Of a stretch of DNA of 64,000 nucleotides, positions 28,038 through 37,259 are shown piece after piece. The position numbers and the translations under genes are program-made. Position 1 is the stretch's first letter, and every line of letters starts with the position of its first letter. The notes beneath the pieces are model-generated. The model did not search any database. It was given only the letters and a program-made list of their open reading frames with translations, and was not told the origin of the DNA. The DNA is from Pancytospora philotis (taxonomy: Eukaryota > Microsporidia): positions 1 through 64,000 of the forward strand of contig JALRLY010000263.1 in NCBI GenBank assembly GCA_023647555.1. The letters are read 5' to 3'.

Positions 28038-28902
28038 TTCTCGGTAGGAGTCTTTTTTGTTTACTTATATAAAAATTTTGCATCTCATTTTTTGATGGAA
28101 AATTTTTAAATTCATTGCAGGCGCGGCGGCTCATTAGGAGCACAGAGGGGTTGTAGCGCTACAGCGCATGCCCGGCTGTGCTGCCCTTGGTCGAGAGCAT
28201 GCGGTTGGTCTGAAATCTACTTTTGGAGCGGTAAATTGGTACCGCAACACCGTAGACCTTGTGTGCTATGAGCGCTGCAGTGCTAAATATTTTGGAAGTT
28301 TCAGCGTACTTTCTTTACTATGTAGCAGACACTGGTCGATGATGCTAGCATCAATCAGGAATGCAGCCGTTTGATCACTGCAATTCTAGGCAATCGAAGC
28401 ACAGAATGGTACGCCTCTTTGCGCACATAATAGTACAAGCTTTAAATCTACTGCTTATAACATGTTTAAGGTGCATTATTCGGTATGAGTCGACAGTATT
28501 GACATTTAATAATAGCAAGGTGTAAGACATTTTTCAATTTCAAATGATTTATTATTCGGGCCGCTCAGCTTTTACTGAATAAATGTCCCGAATTAGATTA
28601 GTGGCAGTTAGCAAACCGCTTGAGCACATACCGCAGGCGGCGCCATTAAAGCTCTCCCGTATTGTAATATGCCTGAGCTCATCAGCATGCCCCTACAACG
28701 CAATACAGAAAAACGAGCAGTGGTATCGGATTGCATTTCGTCAGCGTTGCGAAAGATCTGACGTGTTCCGATTCAGAGGGAGCAACGTTTCAGTAGAGCT
28801 AGAATAACTGAGATCTGATCGTAATGAATGGCAGTGATCGGTGATAAGGGCTGGTAAAGAACGCCTCCAAGCAGCTGCCCGCCGCATCTAAGCAATAAGC
28901 AC
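28038..28902. other. Longest clean intergenic gap of this half, 0.87 kb
   Basis: It lies upstream of EPL1 and downstream of the CDC50 gene. It contains AATAAA words on both strands near 28545-28580 but no gene that would need them. The plus frame at 28583 (ATG, 74 codons) has no start element and no recognisable product. An unrecognised RNA gene is possible. Confidence 0.35.
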
Positions 28903-29760
28903 TCATTCGGTCTCAAAGAACTTAAGCAGCACAGAAGAGAGCATTGTTAGAAGGCCGAAGAGCAGAAGCCCACCAACCAGCAGGTAGTTCTTCATCCCAA
29001 ACCGGCTCTTTTCAGTGATGTAGATGCTCTTCCCCGAGAAGTCGAAGTTGGATTTGACGTCCAGCCCGTACTCGCCCGCCTCGGGCACATCCACGACGCC
29101 CCACAGCTTTCTGAAGTTCGGGAACATGCTGAGATAGACCCAGTTGACGAAGCGCTCGTTCAGGATGGGCAGGCCGCTGCCGTCCGTGGTGTTCAGCGGC
29201 ACGCTCCCGGCGTTGGTGCTCTCTGTCCACTGCTGCGGGAGCACGAACTCGCCGGGCCGGTAGGACGTCTCGCCGATCATCTTCTTCTCGCTGTCCCAGG
29301 CGATGCCGCTCTCCGCGATGCTCAGCCCCTCAAGCTTGATCTCGTCCTGGAAGAACGTGTTGGCTATCACGCCGGCCGGGTAGTACGGTAGCCCGTTCTC
29401 GTAGTCGTACGGCGTGCAGTCCGCCAGATTCAGATCCTCGGTCTGCCCGCTGAGCTGGTCGTAGTTGATGCTCTTGGAGTACGCCAGGCTGTTCTGGAAG
29501 AGCTGCTCGATCTCGATGTAGATGTACTGCCGGCCCTTCGGCAGGAACACCTTCCCGCTGTAGTCGCCGCTGTATGGAACCGCCGTCGACTTCACGTTGA
29601 GGAAGAGGCCGAGCGTGGCGAAGCCGAGCAGGATGCTCAGGAAGCCGAAGCTTATCAGCAGCGGCGTGCTGTCTATCGGCCGCTGCTTGAGGTAGTTCCC
29701 CTCGATCTCCTGGCGCAGCACTTGGTTTTTGAAGCGCTCGTACAGTCTCCTCAGCACCAT
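28903..29760 (-). CDS. CDC50: CDC50/LEM3 family, P4-flippase beta subunit
   Basis: A 285-aa two-span membrane protein. TM1 lies at about residues 34-54 (LLISFGFLSILLGFATLGLF), a large extracytosolic domain follows, and TM2 is near the C terminus (YLLVGGLLLFGLLTMLSSVLL). The family block YYPAGVIANTFFQDEI is clear, with GSVPLNTTDGSGLPILNERFVNW and a C-terminal NFDFSGKSIYI (family pattern Y-x-x-x-x-F-x-GxK). Cdc50 proteins are obligate partners of P4-ATPases that flip aminophospholipids. Length is at the low end of the family (330-410). Confidence 0.88.
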   Translation of the reverse strand: MVLRRLYERFKNQVLRQEIEGNYLKQRPIDSTPLLISFGFLSILLGFATLGLFLNVKSTAVPYSGDYSGKVFLPKGRQYIYIEIEQLFQNSLAYSKSINYDQLSGQTEDLNLADCTPYDYENGLPYYPAGVIANTFFQDEIKLEGLSIAESGIAWDSEKKMIGETSYRPGEFVLPQQWTESTNAGSVPLNTTDGSGLPILNERFVNWVYLSMFPNFRKLWGVVDVPEAGEYGLDVKSNFDFSGKSIYITEKSRFGMKNYLLVGGLLLFGLLTMLSSVLLKFFETE

Positions 29761-30216
29761 TTGGGCGCAAACAAATGCGCATAAACATCGGGTTGATAAA
29801 ATGAGATGAGGAATGGTGGAATGGCTGGATAAGCAAAGAGTTGGTGTAAAATGTGTGTAATAAATGATGATCTTTATATATCCATATTATATTGCAATTT
29901 TTGGATATTTTTAGAGCGCTCTTCGAGTGATTCAAAATCTGATCCTTTGATCAATGGAGAGTTTTTGGTCTGGTATTAGTACTGCGTATTTAAGATGCGT
30001 AGAATGTAGTAGAAAAGCGTATTAATATTTCATTAAATACTTCAGTGCTATTTCTGGTTTATGAAGGCATAATATCGCTTATTTGAACAGTGGTGCTATG
30101 ATACTTCTGGGCACTGATTAGTTCCGCTGTTCGGAGTCTCTGCCCGACCAATTCGCCCTTGTGCATCGGCATTTTCATGCACATGCAAGGATTAAAAATT
30201 GCGCGGGACAGCCCAT
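29761..30216. other. Divergent intergenic stretch
   Basis: It is AT-rich compared with its neighbours and separates the CDC50 start from a small plus-strand gene whose start element is at 30193-30200. I see nothing else. Confidence 0.35.
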
Positions 30217-30360
30217 ATGGCCATGACCGAGGACCAGAAGCTGGACAAGCTCATCGAGGAGCTCAGAGACCTGGACCACGACCTGGGACAGAACCTGCTG
30301 ATCAGCAACTACATAGGCAACCTGGACCAGTGCATAGACCGGCTTGCGCAGCTAGACTGA
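30217..30360 (+). CDS. Small acidic helical protein, 47 aa
   Basis: A short gene starting MAMTEDQKLDKLIEELRDL and ending IDRLAQLD. It is one amphipathic, probably coiled-coil helix pair with net negative charge. The start has TAAAAATTGC and GCCCAT at the ATG; a second ATG follows two codons later. AATAAA lies about 54 nt past the stop. The middle LLISNYIGNLDQC resembles the Hsk3 subunit of the DASH kinetochore complex (LIGSYIYYMEQ), a guess from one short motif. It is otherwise unassigned. Confidence 0.5.
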   Translation: MAMTEDQKLDKLIEELRDLDHDLGQNLLISNYIGNLDQCIDRLAQLD

Positions 30361-30588
30361 TGCAGAGGGCCTGGTGTTATAGCGTTCTGCATGGTGCTGT
30401 GAATACGCATGTAGAATAAACAACTTGGGGACTGTATTTATTTTACTGGGGATGCGCAGTACCCAAATCGTAGCAGCTTATCGGTGCTAGAAATAGCAGT
30501 GCTTGAATAGATACAGAGCACACATCTCAGCAGAGACGCCCAGTTTCATATACTGCTAAATTAAGCACCCGGTATCTTTAATTTTGCT

Positions 30589-31182
30589 CTACCGCTGCCC
30601 GCGTCTGATGACCTTTACAATATTGGACTGCGCGATGTTGAGGTGGTTCTCCTTGATCTTCCACAAGCTGCATCTGCTGAGGCACACGACATCGCCGATC
30701 GCGGCCGCCTCCTCCCGCGCGCAGGTGCTGCCGAATACAACACCGGTCTCGTCGCACAGCTCCCAGCGGCAGACATCGGCGCCGTAGCACTCCACGGATT
30801 TAAGGATGGCGTAGAACGGCCGGTCGATCCGGTAGAGCGGCAGGCGCCTGATCTCGGCAGCGGTGATGTACTCCTCCTCAGAGGAAGAGTCTACGGGAGC
30901 CTTCTTTGAAGCTGCTGCCCTTAGCAACGCGCACTCTGCCTCCCTCGCCTGCGCCAGCTGCTCGAAGTTGAGCTGGAACGCGCTGAGCTGCTTGTCGATC
31001 TGGGAGGTTGTCAGCTCGAGGTCGGCATCGCCCGCGCCGTCGTCTGACTGCTCGGCGGGGCTGGCAGCCTCACCCTGCTGGCCGAGTGCCCGGCAGGCTC
31101 GCTTGATCTCCCGCTCATCGTCCTTCCTGCAGCTCGGGAGCCTGCCTTTGGAGCTCCTCAGCTGGCTCAGCAGCTCATCCAT
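30589..31182 (-). CDS. OB-fold protein resembling HROB (DUF4539)
   Basis: A 197-aa protein. The N-terminal half is charged and probably helical or disordered. The C-terminal half (about residues 105-197) reads as an OB fold: FYAILKSVECYGADVCRWEL, DETGVVFGST, IGDVVCLSRCSLWKIKENHL, NIAQSNIVKVI. This order resembles the DUF4539 OB fold of human HROB, whose pattern has DPTG-x-x-x-GT, PGSVLLLK and HYLN. HROB loads MCM8-MCM9 in break repair in animals; whether that role exists here is unknown. Start element: AAAAATTTGCGGG, 18 nt before the ATG. The N-terminal region contains a Glu/Ser patch (VDSSSEEEYIT). Confidence 0.5.
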   Translation of the reverse strand: MDELLSQLRSSKGRLPSCRKDDEREIKRACRALGQQGEAASPAEQSDDGAGDADLELTTSQIDKQLSAFQLNFEQLAQAREAECALLRAAASKKAPVDSSSEEEYITAAEIRRLPLYRIDRPFYAILKSVECYGADVCRWELCDETGVVFGSTCAREEAAAIGDVVCLSRCSLWKIKENHLNIAQSNIVKVIRRGQR

Positions 31183-31449
31183 GCGCGCATAGACCCGCAA
31201 ATTTTTATGACTAACAGGCGGAGGATGACGATGGGTGCTTTATTGTCTATTTCGCGGAGGCTGCACTGTTCGTGATGCGTTGTTTATGGCAGTGCTGTAG
31301 TCTTGTAAGGGAGACCATAAGCGGTGGGCGGCTGCTCAACAATAAATGAAGCACTGGCACTTGTCCCATAGACAGTACTGCCGTTGCTTTACAGTTAACC
31401 TAGCATGCACCCGCCTGTTTCGCATAGAAGTGCAGGGTACAAACAAACA

Positions 31450-32097
31450 ATGGATGACATGCCGAGCGCCGATCTGCACAGGATGACGATGTCGATCGAA
31501 CAGGAGGTCCGCTCGCGCCTCAAGGAGCTGCGCGTCCAGACGGTGCACATGTACAACGAGGCCAAGGCGCAGCACATCGAGAGCCAGACAGCGGCGCTGG
31601 AGCTGGAAACGGCGGCGCGCATCAAAAAGATGCAGGAGCACCGCCGGCGGTCCGAGGAGGTGATGCGCCATGCATACAAGCTGCGCTACCAAAGGCTCAG
31701 ACACAAGAAGCTCGAGGAGGTGCTCGGGCGAGCGGCTGAGAAGCTCGTGGGGGTCCCGCTCGCCGAGAGCCTCATAGCGGACACGCTGAAATGCGTCGGC
31801 ACACAGGACCTCACCAATTTCTACATTTACGTGCTTGAACAAGATCGCGCGGCCGTGCTCGCGTATCTGGCGAAGATGAAGATAGGCGAGGCGATGGAAC
31901 GCAACATAAGAGAGCTGCCGCCGCAGGGGCTCGGCGGGATATTCATTGCTGCCGCCGACGGCAAGGAGATGTACGACAGCACGTACGCAACGAGGCTGGA
32001 GATTTTCAGAGAGAAGCACCTCAGGGAGATCGCGCAGTGGATGAGCATCGATACGCCGGCGCTGCACGACCTTTGCCAAACGAGCGAGGCGTCATAA
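31450..32097 (+). CDS. VMA4: V-type ATPase subunit E
   Basis: A 215-aa peripheral stalk subunit of the vacuolar proton pump. N-terminal half is a long helix (SIEQEVRSRLKELRVQTVHMYNEAKAQ, family FIEQEA...EE-x-x-KAEEE), then a globular C-terminal domain with GLGGIFIAAADGKEMYDSTYATRLEIF, which matches the family pattern GG(V/I)...GDRKI...NTLESRL. The first in-frame ATG is at 31405; I use the second at 31450, where family members begin (8-12 residues before IEQE). No AT core is close to either start, so this choice is not certain. Confidence 0.75.
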   Translation: MDDMPSADLHRMTMSIEQEVRSRLKELRVQTVHMYNEAKAQHIESQTAALELETAARIKKMQEHRRRSEEVMRHAYKLRYQRLRHKKLEEVLGRAAEKLVGVPLAESLIADTLKCVGTQDLTNFYIYVLEQDRAAVLAYLAKMKIGEAMERNIRELPPQGLGGIFIAAADGKEMYDSTYATRLEIFREKHLREIAQWMSIDTPALHDLCQTSEAS

Positions 32098-32492
32098 GTA
32101 AAAGTTAAAACATAGCAATGTAGTATTGCTGCATTATTATTGTTCGGCGTTTGCAAAATGTTGACGGTGCTATCTTATTGTAAAATTACAGCCTTTGATC
32201 ATAATGCATGCTTCGTTTGCTGTAGTATTGTGAGCTGCCCGGCGTTGCGTTTAAAGAAACAAGCAGGGTACCTAGGTCAGAAGTGTCAGAAGTACTCGAT
32301 GTCTTTGCTTATTGTGTAGATCATGCATCTGATAAAGTAGCTTTTATATTTGTGCATTATGCCACGCGCTCACACACTATTTAAAGAACGCTAATGCATT
32401 ATTTGCCATGCAGATGTATGATCATCAATCATGTTTACGCTTCACCAAACGCGTAAAATTTTAAATGAAAAATTTTCTACCATAGTTCACGC
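32098..32492. other. Boundary between core genes and the secreted-paralogue island
   Basis: AT-richer than the core gene regions. Two AT cores (AAAATTTTAAATG and AAAAATTTTC) at 32456-32475 lie before the first paralogue. I see no other gene. Confidence 0.4.
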
Positions 32493-33515
32493 ATGTTCAC
32501 CGGACTTCTACCAATCTCGTTTCTTGCGTTTGGTGGCTGTGCAGCGGGCCAGGATGAGGCAACAAAGCGCGACTTCACGGGCTTTCAATACGATGATTTT
32601 GGTAGCGTGCAGACTGGTTGGATCAATGCTCTAGAAGAGCAAGTGCTCGACTCACTCTGCAAATACAGCATGAAGCACCACTCGCCCGAAATACCTTCTG
32701 CCACAGTCAGCAAAATACTTCCATACTGTCCTGCTCGGGACAAGGCGCGGAGCCTTTTGCTGAGGCTGCTCGACAGGAGCTGCTGGAGCCCGCTGAGCGT
32801 TGAGCACCATCTGTCCAAAGAGGCCAGTTTCAGCGGGATCCTTCTGCTTAGCAAGCTGTTCCATTTCAAACATTTGAATACCCTCAAGATGGTGCGCAGA
32901 GATGAAGATGGTGATTATGACCGCGAGGTTTTCTGCTTGTTTGTTGATGCTGCGAATAAGCATCGGGGCTTTGCAGGCTGGAATGGGAATTTTCTGTCGA
33001 ATGTGATGTCGCAAGCGCTCTCACTGGGGATTACGCGGTTTGTAGAGGAAAACGCGGCTAAAATTACCGGTATCGATTTGATAATGTATATGAAACAGTT
33101 AATACGTACGCTTAACACGCCGCTCAAAGATTTATACACGGAGCTAGTTACCCTATGGAGCAGCGATTTTACTAGGAGCAACAAGCTGGTGCCTGTCATC
33201 AGTGATGCGGTCAGAATTGCGATGCAGCCGTCCGTATTTGCGCAGCAGGACGAGCTTAAGGAACGCGTATTTGAGCTAGCTATCCGTGGGAGCAGGGGAC
33301 AAGTTTTTGAACTTTCCATAGAGTGCTTCGCCCCGGCGGTGTATTCCGAGAAGGTCTTGCAGTATGTGCAGAGCAAGAGAACTGAAGAAATAAGTCCGTC
33401 TTTCATAATAGAATACATCAAATACGTAACAGCCAATTATCCAGACATCGGGATCAAAGAGCTTTTGAAGGCCTACCCGCCTGCTGCCTCAATGCTTCGT
33501 GCTATTACTTCATAG
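32493..33515 (+). CDS. Secreted tandem-family protein, copy 1 (truncated)
   Basis: A 340-aa protein with an N-terminal signal peptide (MFTGLLPISFLAFGGCAAG, predicted cleavage near residue 19). It shares with copies 2 and 3 the block F-x(4-5)-Y-x-x-FG...LEE-x-VLD-x-L-x-K, then HHSPEIPSATVSKILP and LLSKLFHFKHL. Further similarity runs to about residue 325 (SPSFIIEYIKYVTANYPD against LPFILKYINHIEDTYEQ in copy 2). It stops at AYPPAASML, where the other copies continue with about 125 more residues. The protein is helical, with no motif I recognise. Start element: AAAAATTTTC about 20 nt upstream. Third positions are less GC-rich than in the flanking core genes. Confidence 0.75.
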   Translation: MFTGLLPISFLAFGGCAAGQDEATKRDFTGFQYDDFGSVQTGWINALEEQVLDSLCKYSMKHHSPEIPSATVSKILPYCPARDKARSLLLRLLDRSCWSPLSVEHHLSKEASFSGILLLSKLFHFKHLNTLKMVRRDEDGDYDREVFCLFVDAANKHRGFAGWNGNFLSNVMSQALSLGITRFVEENAAKITGIDLIMYMKQLIRTLNTPLKDLYTELVTLWSSDFTRSNKLVPVISDAVRIAMQPSVFAQQDELKERVFELAIRGSRGQVFELSIECFAPAVYSEKVLQYVQSKRTEEISPSFIIEYIKYVTANYPDIGIKELLKAYPPAASMLRAITS

Positions 33516-34123
33516 TGGGCTGTATTGTACTACGAGAAACCGTCTAACCACCATGGCAAGCAACTGTTGATATCTATGAAGACGCGCGTACGCCTTATCC
33601 AGGGAGTAATTTATGCTCTCTTTCACAGGGATACTGAGATCAATGTAGATATCGATACTACGGTATCTGCAGGTTGAGTTAATTTATAAAACTTGAGAGT
33701 CTGTGCACGTTTATAAACGCTAGGTCATGAAAATCTACGGGCACTATCTATGCGAAGACGCTAGCATAAATGCAGAAGAAATGGCCTATGGCTGCGCAGG
33801 TGAAAGCTGGATCTATTATAAATTGCTTGAGTGCGAGTTTGTATGCGCTGCAGTGCCATCTATCGCGATTATAGGTGGACAAGGAAGCAAAAAGCTAGAG
33901 TTATAAAATTTAGAGTTATAAAATTAGCTGCTTGTTGCTTATCCCATGGACTGAGCATCTGTTCATATAAATTCCTGTAGCACTATCGGATAAGTTTTGC
34001 ATGCAATCATTCAGCATTCATGTGCAGGCACATTCTGCTATATCATTCCTTGAGTCTAAGTCCATGCTGGCTCGATAGGCACAATGTTATTGTTTACCCT
34101 CGATCATTTACCCAGGCCCACAC
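33516..34123. other. Spacer between copies 1 and 2
   Basis: The frame of copy 1 stays open for 53 codons after its stop. An ATG frame of 59 codons lies at 33727-33906, and a 15-nt tandem repeat at 33896-33925. See findings for two competing readings. No gene is firmly supported. Confidence 0.35.
33896..33925. repeat. 15-nt perfect tandem repeat, two copies
   Basis: TAGAGTTATAAAATT occurs twice without a gap, at 33896-33910 and 33911-33925. It lies in the spacer between secreted paralogues 1 and 2. It may mark slippage or a duplicated TATA-like element. Confidence 0.8.
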
Positions 34124-35527
34124 ATGGTGGCTATGCTCATTCTGCTGGCATTTCTAACGCGTTGTATCAGCGCAACAAGCGCGGCGGATAGCAACAAGTG
34201 TAAGTTCACGAGCCTGGACTATGCCAATTTTGGTGCAGTGAAACCCCGCGATGTCGGTTCTCTCGAGGAGTATGTGCTCAACCATCTCTATAAACGCTGT
34301 ACGATGCACAGCTGCCCAGAAATCCCGTCTGCTGTGATCGACAACATCCTTCCGCATGCGTGTGTCGGAGATAAAGCGCGCCTCGTGATGCTCACGGTGC
34401 TCGGCAAGCCTGGCTGGTGCCGTATGCCCATCGAAAAGCTGGCCGCAGAGGCCGGGTTTGGCGGCATCAAGCTGCTGAGCAAGCTGTTGGATGCCAAGTA
34501 CGTTACATTTCTCAAACAAAGATGCGAGGAGCCACAAAACCCCGATCTCTATCTAGCGTTCAACGAGGCTGTCACCGGCAGTCAGACAAATCTGTACGCG
34601 GTTCGTGGCTATATCCGCACAACACTCTCGCACATGCTTTCACTAGGTCTGGCGCTAATTGTAGAAGTGAACAGTGCAAGAAATAACTGCATCGACCTGA
34701 TAATTTATATTTACCAGCTGATGATCGTCCACAAGGCACCGCTTGCCGCCTTGTTCTCAGAACTCGTCCGCATATGGACCAGCGACTATGTCAGAGACAA
34801 CAATCTGGTGCCTGTCATCCGAGACGCGCTTCGGATTGCGCTGGACCCCAATACATTTGATCGGAGCGCCCAGAACGAGCTGAAGAAGCAGATACTCAGC
34901 CTTGCGATTTGTACGTGCGAGCGGGAGTACTTCGATTTCTATTCAGATTACTACGGCGTGAAAGAAACCGCAAATCAGGTTGTTGAAAGTTTAAGAACCA
35001 ATGACCGCGGTGATATGAACCTGCCTTTCATTCTAAAATACATCAATCACATAGAGGATACGTACGAGCAGCCAAGACTGGGCCTCGTTAGATTCTTTGA
35101 TAGGTATTTGCCGCCGCCCTTCGAATTTCACACCACCGATTCGGTATGGAACCGCGAGCCAGAGTATTTCAACAGAATACCATACCTCTGGCTGCGCAGC
35201 TTATTCACGCGGCTCCATTCTGAGCACGCGTGGGCCCCAACCAGAGATGTGTTTATGCGAAGATGTATGCGAATCATGAAATATAGCACGCTCATCAATA
35301 TCACCAAGTATCACAAGGTTCGTAACAGTTGCAATTTAACAGCCTTTATGCTCCAGTATCTGGATGAGGAGACGAGGGAGGCCTACAAGCGCAGCTTGTA
35401 CATGGACATCAGGGTCCAGACAGACGACATCTATCTTAAGCTAGCGAGACAGCGAGTTGCAACTGCCCTAAACCTACCCAGGTACATGATCGAGGCCATC
35501 AAAATGCCTACTCGTGGTCACAAATAA
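34124..35527 (+). CDS. Secreted tandem-family protein, copy 2
   Basis: A 467-aa protein with a signal peptide (MVAMLILLAFLTRCISATSA). It shares the N-terminal block with its neighbours: FTSLDYANFGAV, SLEEYVLNHLYKR, MHSCPEIPSAVIDNILP, GGIKLLSKLLDAKYVTFLK. The middle aligns with copy 3 (LVPVIRDALRIALDPNTFD against MVSVIFAALQIALQPDAFP) and so does the end (REPEYFNRIPYLWLRSLFTRL against TDPAYLNQISARWLRRLFKEL). It is all-helical in appearance, with scattered Cys and no transmembrane helix after the signal. It is likely exported from the cell or to the endomembrane system. The AATAAA word overlaps the stop (AAATAAAG). Confidence 0.85.
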   Translation: MVAMLILLAFLTRCISATSAADSNKCKFTSLDYANFGAVKPRDVGSLEEYVLNHLYKRCTMHSCPEIPSAVIDNILPHACVGDKARLVMLTVLGKPGWCRMPIEKLAAEAGFGGIKLLSKLLDAKYVTFLKQRCEEPQNPDLYLAFNEAVTGSQTNLYAVRGYIRTTLSHMLSLGLALIVEVNSARNNCIDLIIYIYQLMIVHKAPLAALFSELVRIWTSDYVRDNNLVPVIRDALRIALDPNTFDRSAQNELKKQILSLAICTCEREYFDFYSDYYGVKETANQVVESLRTNDRGDMNLPFILKYINHIEDTYEQPRLGLVRFFDRYLPPPFEFHTTDSVWNREPEYFNRIPYLWLRSLFTRLHSEHAWAPTRDVFMRRCMRIMKYSTLINITKYHKVRNSCNLTAFMLQYLDEETREAYKRSLYMDIRVQTDDIYLKLARQRVATALNLPRYMIEAIKMPTRGHK

Positions 35528-35849
35528 AGACATGCGGTGCGGTAATAACGCTGCTGGGCTCCTCTGGCTCTCACTGAAACCAATCTGTTTGCATTAGTTG
35601 GAAGGCCTTGCTACCGAATGGCTAAAGAGATCGCGCGTAGTCACACGAGTAGTTAAATAAATAGGAATAAGAAACGGTCTAGTAAAAATGGGCGTATATT
35701 GCATACTCACCAGTATTTTATGCATTTGCATATATTCCCGCATTGCTGTGCACTATCATAGCTATAATTGACATGATCACGCGTTTTGGCAGGTCTGTCT
35801 CGCCCAGCTGGTAAATTTTTTGCTGGCCAGATTTTGTTCTAGCCCACCT
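35528..35849. other. Spacer between copies 2 and 3
   Basis: It carries a TAAATTTTTTGC core at 35812-35823 ahead of copy 3. I see no gene. Confidence 0.4.
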
Positions 35850-37259
35850 ATGCGTGCTAGACTTTTACCGCTGCTGCTTGGATACTGTACATATGGTGAC
35901 TGCGCAGCAGATCAGGAGAAGGCGAGCGAGCACAGCTTTGGTGGCGCAGACTATGCCACATTTGGCGGGACAAAGGTACTAGATTTCAGCGCTCTTGAAA
36001 AGCATGTGCTAGACTTGCTATACAAGCGACTCGCTATGCACCACTTCCCCGAGGTGCCACAGACGGTGCTTGGCAAGATTCTTCCCCGCACCAGCGCCGA
36101 TAGCGAGGTGTCTTGTGTGGTGTACACGATGGTCGATCAAAGTGACTTGTCCGAGCAGCTAGATAGGCTACCAACGGATGAGTATAGATTCGGGTCTCTC
36201 CGGCTGCTCGATAAGTTTTTTGCGTATCTGTATGTCGAAAGGCTCAAAGCAACGCCTGTAGTATTTTGTAGCAAAGAAGCATACGACGGATTCATCGCGA
36301 GTTCAACCAGGCATACAGCGACGCTGAACCAGATGCGCGCGTGGCTAAATTCGAAGCTGCAAAGTGCGCGCCAGCTTAACTTAGTGCATTATGTTGAGAG
36401 AAGAGAAGCAAGTATCACTTGTATGGATCTGGCACTCTACGTGCAATATATGAGGCGCGTCCGCAAGGTTTCGCTACCTGATATACTCTTACAACTAGAA
36501 AGCAGATGGCTTAATGGCGTTGTTCCCAATGATAGGATGGTGTCTGTTATTTTCGCTGCCCTTCAGATCGCGCTCCAGCCGGATGCCTTTCCGCCTCACG
36601 AACAGACGGGCTTGAGGCTGTCCATTCTTAAGCGCGTCATTTGCGCAAGCCGGCGAGATTACTTCGAGCTTCTGAAAAGGTGTTACGATTATGCGGATCT
36701 AGTAGCTATAGTCTTGAAATATATACGAAATGAGGAGTATAAAAATATATCAGAGAATTTTATACTGGCCTTTGCTGATTACGTAAGCACCGAGGACCCT
36801 GATGCTTCAACCCGCTTGCTAACGCTTTATGATGCTTACTTGCCCGCGATACCCGATTTCCACACCATAGAGGACCTTGTATGGCACACCGACCCCGCCT
36901 ATCTTAACCAGATATCGGCTCGCTGGCTGCGTAGGCTGTTCAAAGAGCTTTGCGACAACATAGAATACTTCACCACCAGAGATAAGTTTATGGATGGGTG
37001 CATGGATAGACTAGAGTTCCGCGTGTTTATCGAAGTTGTGGGATACACTCCCGGCACGGTGTGCCGCAAGTTAGTACCGTTCATGCTTGGATATTTGAGG
37101 AACAAAGAAACCATAAACAGTTATCGGTATGAGCTGCACAAAGCTCTCAATGCAGATGAGAAGGGCCAAGTCCCTACACTAGCCTATGAAGAAATCGAAC
37201 TTGTGCTCAGCTATCTCGAGCGTAGTGGAAGTATTATCAGCCCTGTCACAAACACATAA
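35850..37259 (+). CDS. Secreted tandem-family protein, copy 3
   Basis: A 469-aa protein with a signal peptide (MRARLLPLLLGYCTYGDCAA). It has the shared block YATFGGTK, ALEKHVLDLLYKR, MHHFPEVPQTVLGKILP and the shared C-terminal half (FHTIEDLVWHTDPAYLNQI, WLRRLFKEL, KLVPFMLGYLRNKETINSY). It is more diverged from copies 1 and 2 than they are from each other in the first 120 residues. The true ATG at 35850 follows GCCCACCT, with TAAATTTTTTG further up. Function unknown. Confidence 0.85.
   Translation: MRARLLPLLLGYCTYGDCAADQEKASEHSFGGADYATFGGTKVLDFSALEKHVLDLLYKRLAMHHFPEVPQTVLGKILPRTSADSEVSCVVYTMVDQSDLSEQLDRLPTDEYRFGSLRLLDKFFAYLYVERLKATPVVFCSKEAYDGFIASSTRHTATLNQMRAWLNSKLQSARQLNLVHYVERREASITCMDLALYVQYMRRVRKVSLPDILLQLESRWLNGVVPNDRMVSVIFAALQIALQPDAFPPHEQTGLRLSILKRVICASRRDYFELLKRCYDYADLVAIVLKYIRNEEYKNISENFILAFADYVSTEDPDASTRLLTLYDAYLPAIPDFHTIEDLVWHTDPAYLNQISARWLRRLFKELCDNIEYFTTRDKFMDGCMDRLEFRVFIEVVGYTPGTVCRKLVPFMLGYLRNKETINSYRYELHKALNADEKGQVPTLAYEEIELVLSYLERSGSIISPVTNT

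Noticed and set aside
28583..28807. 74-codon plus frame with a real ATG in the 0.87-kb gap
   Set aside because: No AT core or CCC before the ATG, composition unlike neighbouring genes, no recognisable product. Kept only as a remark.
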